NCBI RefSeq assembly: GCF_038396675.1
Contig: NC_088921.1
Coordinates: 4,441,001-4,505,000, forward strand
Source of the DNA: Hydra vulgaris
Taxonomy: Eukaryota; Cnidaria; Hydrozoa; Anthoathecata; Hydridae
Direction: 5' to 3'
Length of the DNA: 64,000 nucleotides
A program made the translations under genes and the position numbers. Below the pieces are notes generated by a model, which was not told where the DNA came from, did not search any database, and was given only the letters and a program-made list of their open reading frames with translations. Within the stretch, counting starts at the first letter, position 1, and every line of letters begins with the position of its first letter. Of the stretch, positions 30,689 through 39,358 are shown piece by piece.

Positions 30689-31327
30689 ATGGAAAGAGTA
30701 GACAGTATAATTAAAAGAATTCACAACAACTGCGTTGTATGCGCTTTAGACGAAGTGAGTAAAAGATACAGCCAGTTTAATAAATCTGGCAACTCCTCTC
30801 CACATTCTCCTATTTCAGATGATGAACATACAAAAGATGAATACTCTAACAAATTGCTTCAAAAAATATTAAACTCCATACGAGCAAATCTTGATTCTAG
30901 CTCAATTGAAAAATGTTTCAATAATAGCAATTTTAAACACCTTTTAAACGAGCCTCAGGTTTGCTTTGACCATCAGAATCATTTTGAAAAATTAAAAAAA
31001 GACTATATGGATCAAAAAGACTGTATAGCAAAATATTATCATTCAAAACTTGTAGTTTTGGTCATGGAATCACAACCTAATAAAAGTCAGTTTGAAGCAG
31101 AAGGTGATCAAACAGACGGTTTTATAGATACGTTTAGTACAAAAGTGCTGCCAGCTGCTTCAACTCTAATTAAAAAACTCGAGGCAATTTTGCGAAAACA
31201 AACTGTTAAAAGAAGCATTGACGGGATAATAAAAGAAGAACCGACGGATAAAAAAACTTTATTTGTTAATATTTTACATGCTGTTGTTATAATATTTATT
31301 TCAAGTTTTTTTAGTATTGAAGAATAA
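30689..31327 (+). CDS. Tail-anchored CxxC protein B
   Basis: The 212-residue ORF has C-V-V-C at residues 15-18, C-F-D-H near residue 92, and a C-terminal hydrophobic segment (VNILHAVVIIFISSFF) followed by acidic residues. It shares this plan with the protein at 16752..17360. A serine-rich, acidic linker follows the CxxC. Its TAA overlaps the protease ATG (TAATG at 31325-31329), so the two genes are probably expressed together. Function unknown. Confidence 0.6.
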   Translation: MERVDSIIKRIHNNCVVCALDEVSKRYSQFNKSGNSSPHSPISDDEHTKDEYSNKLLQKILNSIRANLDSSSIEKCFNNSNFKHLLNEPQVCFDHQNHFEKLKKDYMDQKDCIAKYYHSKLVVLVMESQPNKSQFEAEGDQTDGFIDTFSTKVLPAASTLIKKLEAILRKQTVKRSIDGIIKEEPTDKKTLFVNILHAVVIIFISSFFSIEE

Positions 31328-32490
31328 TGTGCTTAAATGAGTCTTTAATTTCGTATTATTCTCAACCCGTGTATAAGAATTATTTTAAAGGTGTGTATGG
31401 CATTGACGAGTTAAGTCGATCCACAACCCATATTGACATTATTAAACGCATGAACAAAAACGGTTCTTTTATAATTTATAACAATGAAACAAGTAAAGAA
31501 GATGGTCAACACTGGCGAGCGCTGATAAATTTGGATGACGGTCATTTTTTTTGCTTTGACAGTTTAGGTCCAGAAAGCGTTCTTCGTCAAATTCCTTTTC
31601 ATCTAAGATATAACAGACATTTGTTTGAATCTGTAGACGAAGTTCAAACAAATTTAAAAATTAATACCTTGAATATAACTAATAACGAAATTGAAATTAA
31701 TTCTTATATAAAAAATACAAAACATTTTCCGTGCGAGTGGACACTTCATAATAAAGAATTTTATTGGTTTACACATTTCATCTTGAAATTTAGCGCAGAA
31801 ACTGGACAACAAAATGTCATGTTATCTTACAACAAAAATTGCTATCAATGGAATAACAGTAGTTTGTGTGGTGCTTTCGCGGCATATTTTTTAACAATTT
31901 TATTTAACATACCTGATTACAGATATGGTTCATCTATTTACATACCTTTACTTGACACTTTGTTAAACCGTCACTTTTTTGAAGTTTCTGAGCTTCATAA
32001 TTCTGAACAAATTCTGCTAAAGATGGCTCCATTCTTTAAATTTGTAAAAAAAGAATTCTTTCCTTATCTTGATACAACAGCCAAACGACTGTTTGAAAAA
32101 GACGTCTTGTTACCTTTATATTTCAAAAAACAAGAAAAACTGGAACGAGACTCGCTGTCGGCCAAATCCAAAGACAAAACAATTAATCGTGATATATATG
32201 AAGCACAAATATTGTCTGATAATACTGTACGCAATATTTTAAAAAGTCACGATTTGCTTAGAACAAATAATGAAACACAATGGAACAAAATCTCAATGCA
32301 GGATTTATTAGCTATACCTTCTATAATGAATGAAGAAAATATTTATTTAATGCAAAACGAAGAAAAAAAACAAATATACTTGAATAATTTTTCTCGATTA
32401 CAAACAATAGACAGATTTTTAGACAGACCTTGGGATGACGTGATCACAAAAGAACATTTAAAAAGGCTTTTTGATCTCAACTTGTTATAA
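31327..32490 (+). CDS. Adenain-like cysteine protease (maturation protease)
   Basis: The intact 387-residue ORF has the adenovirus-protease/Ulp1 catalytic order: His in DGQHWRALI (~residue 62), Asp in FFCFDSLG (~78), the Gln of NCYQWNNSS (~176) and the nucleophile Cys in SLCGAFAAYF (~183). This class cleaves capsid and core precursor proteins in Polintons and adenoviruses. The C-terminal ~170 residues after the core are an extension of unknown role. The start overlaps the upstream stop. Confidence 0.9.
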   Translation: MCLNESLISYYSQPVYKNYFKGVYGIDELSRSTTHIDIIKRMNKNGSFIIYNNETSKEDGQHWRALINLDDGHFFCFDSLGPESVLRQIPFHLRYNRHLFESVDEVQTNLKINTLNITNNEIEINSYIKNTKHFPCEWTLHNKEFYWFTHFILKFSAETGQQNVMLSYNKNCYQWNNSSLCGAFAAYFLTILFNIPDYRYGSSIYIPLLDTLLNRHFFEVSELHNSEQILLKMAPFFKFVKKEFFPYLDTTAKRLFEKDVLLPLYFKKQEKLERDSLSAKSKDKTINRDIYEAQILSDNTVRNILKSHDLLRTNNETQWNKISMQDLLAIPSIMNEENIYLMQNEEKKQIYLNNFSRLQTIDRFLDRPWDDVITKEHLKRLFDLNLL

Positions 32491-32494
32491 AAAA

Positions 32495-32746
32495 ATGCAA
32501 AGACAAGCTATATGTCCTTTACGCGACACTATCGAAGAACAATTGTGCAATACGTGTGGTGGTTACGGTCAATTATATTGTATTTTGGCAAAAGAAAATC
32601 GAAAAGCAGTTTTGGAAGAATTTAACAAATGTCTTGGCGTTATCAAGGACGATATATTATATGTTACATACGAGAAAAAGATATTTAAGTTACCAAAGAT
32701 TAACATAACTTGTGATTATTGCAACGGCAAAAAAAGTCTTTATTAA
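32495..32746 (+). CDS. Small double-CxxC zinc protein
   Basis: The 83-residue product has C-N-T-C-G-G-Y-G near its start and C-D-Y-C-N-G-K-K near its end, two half-sites like the CxxCxGxG knuckles of DnaJ-type zinc domains, so they probably pair to bind one zinc. The ATG at 32495 is four bases after the protease stop. An in-frame ATG at 32471 would overlap the protease; I prefer 32495 because of spacing. Confidence 0.55.
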   Translation: MQRQAICPLRDTIEEQLCNTCGGYGQLYCILAKENRKAVLEEFNKCLGVIKDDILYVTYEKKIFKLPKINITCDYCNGKKSLY

Positions 32747-32847
32747 ACGCAACAGAAACCAAAGTTTTCAAAAAATAAAAAAACATTTATTTTTGTATAT
32801 ACATTTTATTTAAATAAAAAATAAAATACAAATTAAAATTTTTTTCT

Positions 32848-33099
32848 TTATCGTACTTCAAAAGAGTAATCTTGCATATAAGGTTCGACAGCTTTTGTTA
32901 AATTTACCGTGTTTGGTTTTTTTCCTTTCCACGCTTTTTTTAAACTATACAAAAGAGAACCGACTTGCAAAGCATTTGACACGTTTTTCGGAGTTATGTA
33001 ATCGGCTAATCCGTGTCCCCGAGTTTTCTTTATTTTTCGTCTCAAAAAATGTCTTTTATTTTTAGCGCTTGTTTTTCTCATTTGCTTTCGAGTAGCCAT
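32848..33099 (-). CDS. Basic virion-core-type protein, 83 aa
   Basis: The N-terminal ~30 residues are highly basic (KNKRHFLRRKIKK), then TRGHGLADYITPKNV and a mixed C-terminus. Such basic-head proteins accompany DNA in adenovirus-like cores. Its start overlaps the upstream gene's end by 22 bases. Confidence 0.55.
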   Translation of the reverse strand: MATRKQMRKTSAKNKRHFLRRKIKKTRGHGLADYITPKNVSNALQVGSLLYSLKKAWKGKKPNTVNLTKAVEPYMQDYSFEVR

Positions 33100-33371
33100 A
33101 TTTGAAATGTATCTTTTATCACTTCAATAAAGTCATTATATAGCATTTCAAATTTTTTTTTTTTTTGACGAATTATAAATGTAATAATAGCCATATCAGA
33201 TGAACGTATTATTTTCATTTGATTGCTTGCGTCTACTCGGAAAAACAATTTAAAATTTTTATTTAAAGATTTTAACGTGCTATATGAAGAATCTAACGGT
33301 TGTAAATCCGAAACAGGCAAAGGCGAGGAAAAATTATTTTAAAACTCGGCCAAACATGTTTTGAAATCCAT
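33078..33371 (-). pseudogene. Unknown small protein, early TAA
   Basis: The frame starts at ATG 33369-33371, meets TAA at 33339-33341 after ten codons and then stays open for 87 codons. It overlaps the basic protein gene downstream. Not recognised. Confidence 0.45.
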
Positions 33372-33501
33372 GATTAAAACTTGTTATTTTTTTTAAAAGT
33401 TGCGTTGTTTATTAAAAAATTTTAAAAAGTCGCGTTATTTATTAAAAAAAAAATTAAAATTCAAACACTGTTAAATTTTAAAAAAATACAATTTTGTTTT
33501 T

Positions 33502-33885
33502 TTATAATAAAGGCAATTTCTTTCCTTCATATAAAACTCTATCATTATATTTTACAATGTACATATTTAATGCTACAACATATTCAAGTTCGAATCCGCC
33601 TAAAAAAGAAGTTAAACTCGAATCACCTTCATTTACATTACCACATATCATCTCGACCAAATGACCGTTTAAATATGAAAATAAAACAATATATTCTCCG
33701 CGATTCGAAACATCCATTCTGATATTTCTGATGTATCCTTTAACATCACGTTTCATGTCTTTTACCAACAAAGAAAATGTTTTTACGTCATTTTGCACAA
33801 TAGTAAAAAATGCGTTTAAAAAACAAGTTGAACATTTTTGTTTCTGATGACGAATAGTGCCAATTCGATGACAGCGTTTATACAT
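33502..33885 (-). CDS. Unknown protein, 127 aa
   Basis: Not recognised. It begins MYKRCHRIG with further cysteines (KCSTC) in the first 22 residues, perhaps a metal site, followed by a compact beta-rich domain. Its ATG lies one base after the stop of the pX-like gene (TAA-A-ATG), the same junction as capsid gene and its upstream neighbour. Confidence 0.55.
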   Translation of the reverse strand: MYKRCHRIGTIRHQKQKCSTCFLNAFFTIVQNDVKTFSLLVKDMKRDVKGYIRNIRMDVSNRGEYIVLFSYLNGHLVEMICGNVNEGDSSLTSFLGGFELEYVVALNMYIVKYNDRVLYEGKKLPLL

Positions 33886-33886
33886 T

Positions 33887-34048
33887 TTATTTTAAAAATA
33901 AAGTGTTAAACAGTGGTCCAAGCAATGGTATACTACCAAGTACGCTTCCTAAAATGCCTTGTCCGCGTTTTTTAAAGTGTTTTTGAGTGTTTACTCTTCC
34001 TCGTTTTTTAAATCTCCTCCTTCCATGATATTGTCGCGAGTTTTTCAT
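33887..34048 (-). CDS. Small pX-like basic core protein (second locus)
   Basis: This intact 53-residue protein has an arginine/lysine-rich head (HGRRRFKKRGR) and a hydrophobic glycine-rich tail (GILGSVLGSIPLLGPLF), the same architecture as the 5.3-6.0 kb genes, although 28 kb away. A role in virion DNA condensation is inferred. Confidence 0.6.
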   Translation of the reverse strand: MKNSRQYHGRRRFKKRGRVNTQKHFKKRGQGILGSVLGSIPLLGPLFNTLFLK

Positions 34049-34256
34049 TTTGTTAAAAAACACCTTTTCCGACTAAATTTAATCTTTAACTTTCTTTTGT
34101 TTTTTTATACTTGCTTTTTTATTTTTCTATTTCAAATCAAGTCTTTTTTACATATTCAATACTTTATTTTTTATCTTACTTCAAGTTCTTCATGAAGGAT
34201 TATTTGGTTTTGTTGATAAAATATTTTGTTGATATAAAATTTATGTTAACATTTAT

Positions 34257-34523
34257 CTAATGTTTTTTTGTCAAGACCCATTTATATATCGGCTGTCCTG
34301 CACGTCCATTTTTGATGTTTTGTCTATTTCTTTTATACGTTGCCTTTGTTTTTCGCTTGCAATAAAGAATTTTTTTACAATCCAATTGATCTACAACTAC
34401 TTGTAGATCTTTCATTCCCATTCCTAAATTTAATAAATTCACTGGTGGAGGACTGACAGGAAATACTCTAATATCAATTTCTCGCCTAGATGCTATTGAC
34501 CTTGTTCTTGACATTTTTTTCAT
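34257..34523 (-). CDS. Basic protein of the CKxI..CKR family, copy 1
   Basis: The 88-residue product is basic. Its second half (DCKKILYCKRKTK ... GRAGQPIYKW) lines up with the second half of the protein at 36433..36825 (NCKNIVMCKRNTN ... GRVGKKIKRW). The two are paralogues. A nucleic-acid-binding role is plausible from charge. No known family. Confidence 0.55.
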   Translation of the reverse strand: MKKMSRTRSIASRREIDIRVFPVSPPPVNLLNLGMGMKDLQVVVDQLDCKKILYCKRKTKATYKRNRQNIKNGRAGQPIYKWVLTKKH

Positions 34524-34760
34524 AAATTGTGTACATTTTGTTAAAATATATTTATACGAAATTTATAAAAGTATTTAATTTTACGCTGTATTTTTTCCTC
34601 TCTATACACGTTTAATTAACTTTACTTTTTTACGCCATTGTAATAATGATTTAAAATAATATTTGTGCCTCCCAACACTACCTTACTTTTACACCTTATT
34701 TGTCTTACTTGCATATCTTACTTTGTACACTTACTTTATTTTTCGAGTATTTTTTTCTTC
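34524..34760. other. T-rich spacer
   Basis: I see no gene. It is pyrimidine-rich on the plus strand with scattered TTACTT words leading into the tandem repeats. Confidence 0.4.
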
Positions 34761-35283
34761 ATTTTAACTTGCTTATTTTTCCTGCTTACTGACTTGTTTT
34801 TTTTTTAATAAAAAAATTTTATGTCCCCGGCACTGCCTTACTTGGCCTAACTTAATCATCTTACATACTTATTGTCTTACTTATGAGTAGTATTGTCTTA
34901 CTTATGAGTATTAACTTGCTTACTTATTTTCCTGCTTACTAACTTATTTATATTTCTTACTGAATTTTTTTTTTGCATGCTTAATTTTTGCCTGCTTACT
35001 TATAACTTCCAAGACAGACATTTTAACTGACTTATTTTTCTTGCTTAGTGACTTTTTTTTTTTGTAAAAAATTTTGTGTCCCCGACACTGTCTTACTTAG
35101 CCTTACTTATTCATCTTACTTACTTATTGTCTTACTTATGAGTAGGCCTACTTTTTTTTATTTAACCGCGGTTAACTTGCTTACTTATTTTCCTGCTTAC
35201 TAACTTAATTTATTTCTCACTTATTTTTTTTTTTTGCATGCCTAATTTTTGCCTGCTTACTTATAACTTTCTAGACAGACATC
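34761..35283 (+). repeat. Two tandem ~259-bp repeats
   Basis: Unit 1 (34761-35019) and unit 2 (35020-35283) both begin with ATTTTAACT, contain CTGCTTACT/CTTGCTTAGT variants, GTCCCCGRCACTG, a CTTACTTATGAGTA motif and end GCCTGCTTACTTATAACTT. Shorter TTACTTA words repeat inside each unit. The array separates the left and right gene blocks and holds no ORF. Confidence 0.75.
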
Positions 35284-35512
35284 ACCAAGTCTCGTGTATT
35301 CACCAGAACTATAGTGTTAACATATAACTTTCTAGACGGACATCACCAAGTCTAGTGCACTCACTATGACTATAGTGTTTTTACATATAACTTCCTAGAC
35401 ATTACATCACTAAACCGTACGGTTATAGTGTTTTTTACACATAACTTTCTAGACAATACATCACTAAACCATACGGTTATAGTGTTCACTAAACCTTACG
35501 GTTATAGTGTTT
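35262..35512 (+). repeat. Four ~60-bp tandem repeats
   Basis: Units share ATAACTTTCTAGAC, ACATCACNAA and a terminal TATAGTGTTTTTACAT. The last two contain an added CCGTACGGTTATAGTG and one is partly duplicated. The array directly follows the 259-bp repeats. Confidence 0.7.
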
Positions 35513-35547
35513 TTACATTTAATGACATGATAAAGATCGAAGTTTAA

Positions 35548-35632
35548 GGGCGAAGCTGAGATTTGAACCCACGAACGGTTCATGAATGGCGATTACAACA
35601 TAGTGCAGAATGCGAACGCACTATGCTACGTA
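35548..35632 (-). other. tRNA-like sequence with box A and box B
   Basis: Read on the minus strand it has TAGCATAGTGCG (box-A-like) and GGGTTCAAATC (box B, T-loop) at about the right spacing for a tRNA or tRNA-headed SINE. The acceptor arms do not pair and the D and anticodon stems are poor, so a functional tRNA is unlikely. It may be a SINE head or a pol III promoter relic. Confidence 0.4.
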
Positions 35633-35659
35633 TACGTGATGTGTTTATGTACTTTGAAA

Positions 35660-35990
35660 TCTTTTAAATTATTGTTTCGCTCTAAGAAAGAGAACAGCTA
35701 TTTGTTTTTCTAAACACTTTTCTCAGAAATCATTACTCTTTGAAGGGAATGAATAGAAAAAGAAAAAGCGTTTAATAAAGCTGAACAAACATTAAAGTTT
35801 ATTAAAGTTTTTATTAATTATTTTGATCAGAAATAAAAAAAATGTTTGTTATAACATATATTTAATATTTCTTTCAAATACATAATTCTTTTGTAATAAT
35901 TTATAAAAAAATAAATATAGCTGAGCAAATATTACTTGTTTTTTTCAGATAAATAGCAGTTTGTTTTGAAAAAAATATCAATTCGCCACA
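35660..35990. other. Gap before the accessory island
   Basis: No ORF. It holds a small direct repeat (ATTAAAGTTT) and a TTTTTTCAG at 35940-35949, possibly a splice acceptor in the leader of the next gene. Confidence 0.35.
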
Positions 35991-36422
35991 ATGAACACAA
36001 CAGAAGTTATCACTATATTTGATGATAAGGATTTGGAATTCTATGAAACGGTGTTAAAACCAGACGGAGTGCCTATTGAAGATTTTATTGCGGCTTATAA
36101 TATGGTCATGGATTCGATGAAAGAAAAAGAAATTGATGTGATTGATTTAACAGTCGAAGATAATGTTAGTCAAGTCAAAGATAACGTTACTCAAGTCAAA
36201 GATGAAGATTCAATCGACTTTAAAGTTACAGAGGTAAATATTTTTCAACCATAAAAATAAGTTTCGCTTTTTTTTTTCTTTTTTTTTTTTATTTTCTTTC
36301 ACTTTTTTTAGAGAAAAAAAAAGAAAAGAAGAAGTAAAAGCTATAAAGCACGGAACCATAAAAGAAAAATTTTATATCTTTTAAAAAGATACGGTTTTGA
36401 TAACCAGTGTGTAACATTATAA
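35991..36422 (+). CDS. Spliced SUMO-interaction-motif protein
   Basis: Exon 1 (35991..36233) and exon 2 (36312..36422) are separated by a 78-bp phase-0 GT-AG intron with a long polypyrimidine tract; the predicted product is 117 residues. Exon 1 has an acidic segment with VIDLTVED, a textbook SUMO-interaction motif (hydrophobic core flanked by acids), then a duplicated D-N-V-x-Q-V-K-D. Exon 2 starts with a dense K/R cluster, a probable nuclear-localisation signal. Without splicing the protein ends at 36254 with no basic tail. It may bind SUMO or SUMOylated host proteins in the nucleus; that is inference from the motif. Confidence 0.65.
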
Positions 36423-36432
36423 ATAGTTTTTT

Positions 36433-36825
36433 TTACAACTTTTTTGAGAATATATTGAGTTTTTTGTTTAATTTTCTTTGTATATAATTTTCTTCTGTTT
36501 GTCGCCAACGTTTTATTTTTTTACCGACTCTTCCCAGTTTTCGATTTGTTTTGTTATCTTTACATTTTTTATTTGTATTACGTTTGCACATAACTATGTT
36601 TTTACAGTTGCTTGGAAGATTTTGTTGAAGAGTAATCGGATTATTTGTTTGTGTTAATTTTGAAAACTTTAAGCGTGGCACCGTCGCTTTTGATCGCGCC
36701 ATATATTCTAAAACTAAATTTTTTATTTTATTTAAAAAATATTCAAACTGTTTTTTTTTTTCAAAATATAAAAAGTTACCGGCTGTTTCTTTAGTTCTAG
36801 GCGTATATCTTATTTTTGCCATCAA
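36433..36825 (-). CDS. Basic protein of the CKxI..CKR family, copy 2
   Basis: The 130-residue product is strongly basic. Its C-terminal half is paralogous to the protein at 34257..34523 (CKNIVMCKR then LGRVGKKIKRW). The N-terminal half is extra. The gene is convergent with the spliced gene, their ends 10 bases apart, and reads against the rest of the island. Confidence 0.55.
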   Translation of the reverse strand: MMAKIRYTPRTKETAGNFLYFEKKKQFEYFLNKIKNLVLEYMARSKATVPRLKFSKLTQTNNPITLQQNLPSNCKNIVMCKRNTNKKCKDNKTNRKLGRVGKKIKRWRQTEENYIQRKLNKKLNIFSKKL

Positions 36826-36913
36826 TAAAACTATTTAAAAATTTTTTCTTATATATATATATATATATATATTTGGCAGTAACAATATAACTTGCTTTGT
36901 TTAGAATATAAAA

Positions 36914-37225
36914 ATGGGTATAAATTCGAGAAGAGAATTGGAAAAAAGTATTGAAAATGTTGTGGGCGCTCGGTGGAAAGAAATGGCCAAATATTTTGGA
37001 TTTGCTGATAATACCATAGAAATCATTGATCACGATTACTTGCGTATTTATGATAAATTTTCAAGAGTATTTCAATTATTATTTCAACGCGAACAACACG
37101 AATGGGCAATCATAAACATTGTAAACAGTTTAAAAATATGGCTAAACGATGAAAAAAACCGTCTTGAACGCGACGAACTGTTTATAAGCAATTTAAACGC
37201 GTTGATTATTAAAGTTGATAATTAA
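36914..37225 (+). CDS. Death-domain protein (accessory island)
   Basis: The 103-residue protein has a Death-domain core: ARWKEMAKYFGFADNTIEII with the conserved W between helices 1 and 2, then a D-H-D-Y turn and three further helices. It differs from the 16385..16675 Death domain in the second half (QHEWAIINIVNSLKIW), so the two are not a recent duplication. It consists of the domain alone, without a receptor or kinase, and would compete for or bridge host Death-domain complexes. Intact. Confidence 0.78.
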   Translation: MGINSRRELEKSIENVVGARWKEMAKYFGFADNTIEIIDHDYLRIYDKFSRVFQLLFQREQHEWAIINIVNSLKIWLNDEKNRLERDELFISNLNALIIKVDN

Positions 37226-37501
37226 TAATTAATAGATTATTAATAAAATTTTGTAAATTTTCTCGGAAAAAATCTTTCTAAATTTCTCTTTTTGAAAAAC
37301 ACCTTTAATATTTTCTCAGAATTTTATCAATGAAAATCATTTTCTCTTTAAATTTGTTTTTACAGTTTACTGCCGTTTTTTATTTTAATCCGATCATTTA
37401 ATTTTGTCGTTTCACACTTGTTTAATAAATATTTACTTTTTTTATATAAGTTTAAAGTTTAGAAAAAAAAATTTCACACTTGAAATTTTCAATTAAAAAA
37501 A
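37226..37501. other. Spacer
   Basis: No ORF. TTTATATAAG at 37439-37448 may be a TATA element for the TRAF-like gene about 55 bases downstream. Confidence 0.35.
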
Positions 37502-38588
37502 ATGGAACCATTAATCAAGTAAGTTTTGTTTTTAAAAATGTTTTTTTTTTTTTGTATTTTCTTTTTCAAAAATGAGCTCATAAATTAATTCTTTAGTCAC
37601 AAAAACACTGAAAAAATATGCTGCTGTTATTGTGGAATGTTGTAAAATATCGAGAACCAGCTTGATCATCAACAAAACTGTTTGGAAAAAATTAATTCGA
37701 CTTCTTGCTTTTGCTGTGGAATCAATGTAAATAATTTAGAAACGCACGAATGCCGATATGAAGAAATTCAACCAAGCACCTTTTTGTGTTTTTTATGCGT
37801 CCATCAAATATCAACTGAAATAATGGCAAACCATGCCACAGATTGTTTATCACATTTAGAAGAAAGATTAATAATAAAGGCAACTGAAAATATAAACGAA
37901 ACCATAAAATCAAACACAAATGACTTTAACAAAATAATCAATAACTGTATGCTTTCACTTTCCAATTCAAACAAAAAAATTGCTCAACTGACAAGTTTGG
38001 TCACTTGCAAAAATAAAGAATTTGAAAATCATGTCAAAAGCTCAACGGAAAACTTGACAAATTTGATAAACGAAAAAAATAAAGAAATTGCAAATTTAAA
38101 ATCTCTTGTTTGCGATATGAAAATATCAAAAGAAAATTTTCCAATCACTGATAATCAAATTATCAAATGTGACCAAATGGATCTCAGATTACTGTCCAAT
38201 GAACCGTTTTATTCCGACCCTGCTTACACCACAGACGGTTATTTTTATCGAATAAAAATGTATGGGTACGAAATTGCTGAAAAAAAAATGGCCATTTACT
38301 TTCAACTTTTAAAATCTCCACATGATCACTTTTTTAAAATGGCCCTTTAATAGAAGAGTTATTGTTACTATGCGAAATAATGTTCACGAAATGAAAAAGG
38401 AAATTTCATTTGGTAATTATAACCAAGGTCAACTTGAAAATGCCGGATATTGTCGATACTTTTACCAACCTGTTTATGAATATAATCCGGGTATCGGATA
38501 TACAGAATTTATAAATCACGAACATTTGAAAAATTTTATTGTAAACAACATGTTGTATATTAATGTGTCTATTGAAAATCACATTTAA
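37502..38588 (+). pseudogene. TRAF-like protein: zinc fingers, coiled coil, TRAF-C (MATH) domain
   Basis: A short exon (37502..37518) is followed by a GT-AG intron (37519..37596) and a long exon. Three C2HC-type fingers appear (starting CCYCG near 37620, CFCCG near 37711, CFLC near 37790), then a coiled coil (~37860-38130) and a TRAF-C domain: EPFYSDPAY, GYFYRIKMYGY, MAIYFQLLKSPHD, WPFNRRV and a final INHEHLKNFIVNNMLYINV. This is the domain order of TNF-receptor-associated factors without a RING. An in-frame TAA lies at 37643-37645 and a frameshift near 38340, just before WPF. In host cells TRAFs link receptors to NF-kB/JNK. A RING-less version could act as a dominant decoy (inference). Confidence 0.82.
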
Positions 38589-38648
38589 ATATATTTTCTT
38601 TTTTAATTGTATTAAATAATTGATTTTAAAACTTTTTTTATTTTTTAG

Positions 38649-39055
38649 CAAAAAAAATTATTGAAAAATATTTCAGAGAACTTGCAGATCATCTTACGAG
38701 TGACAACACACGTTGTTTAAAATTTTGTCTATCTATACCGCTCCGTTTGAAAGAACAAATAAAAGATGGCTTTGATTTAATGGAACACTTTAACACATAT
38801 TCCATTTATCACGACAACAAAGAATTCATATCGCCTTAAAGCAAATTTAATCTTTTATTAGAAATGTTAGCAATAATCGGAAGAACGGATTTATATATAA
38901 AATATAAGAAGAAAATTCCTCAATTGCCAACATATGAAGACTGCATAAATTTATCAAATGGTCAGACGCCAAAAGCAGCGATAATTGACGGACAACCAAA
39001 CAAAAGCGATTACTATCCGGCCGAAGTTGTGGTTGCAAAACAAAAAGAACTTTAA
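38649..39055 (+). pseudogene. Death-effector-domain (DED)-like protein, one TAA
   Basis: The frame from the AG at 38647-38648 shows the DED pattern: LADHLTSDNTRCLKFCL, then KEQIKDGFDLMEHF, and after TAA 38837-38839 the closing LLLEMLAIIGRTDL with the RxDL charge-triad motif of DEDs. A ~50-residue polar tail follows. DEDs occur in FADD, caspase-8/10 and FLIPs; a single-DED viral protein would be FLIP-like in concept. No ATG is visible at the 5' end, which begins directly after a T-rich AG, so an upstream exon or trans-splicing is implied. The stop falls between helices 5 and 6. Confidence 0.68.
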
Positions 39056-39190
39056 ATTTTTATAACAAATGATACTTTATAATATAAAAAATTAATATTA
39101 ACTTTAATTTTTGTTGTTATTCACACGCAGTACAATATATATTATAATTATTATTTTAATTATTTTTGTCATTTTTTTTTTGTTTTAGAA

Positions 39191-39304
39191 CCAACTAAAA
39201 AAAATGCTCATAAAAATAAGGCAAATTCACAGACATTCACACGATTTCAGAAAATTTCAAAGATAAGTTATCAAACTGCTCTGAAGATTCTTTGCCAACG
39301 CTGA
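39191..39304 (+). other. Candidate short exon, lysine/serine-rich
   Basis: TTTTTTTTTGTTTTAG (ending 39188) precedes a 37-codon open stretch ending at TGA 39302-39304. It may be a terminal exon of the DED-like gene or a gene remnant. I found no good donor upstream. Confidence 0.3.
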
Positions 39305-39358
39305 GATTAGCAAATTTAAATCAAAATTGAACAAAGAAAAAAAAACAAAAAAGAAAAT

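Noticed and set aside
35548..35632. Functional tRNA gene on the minus strand
   Set aside because: Acceptor stem does not pair and D/anticodon stems are poor; kept only as tRNA-like.
12656..38839. Alternative genetic code (TAA as sense) to explain the many in-frame TAA codons
   Set aside because: Intact genes in the same element end in TAA (capsid, protease), TGA stops and frameshifts also occur, and TAA is the most likely nonsense mutation in AT-rich DNA. Ordinary decay explains it.
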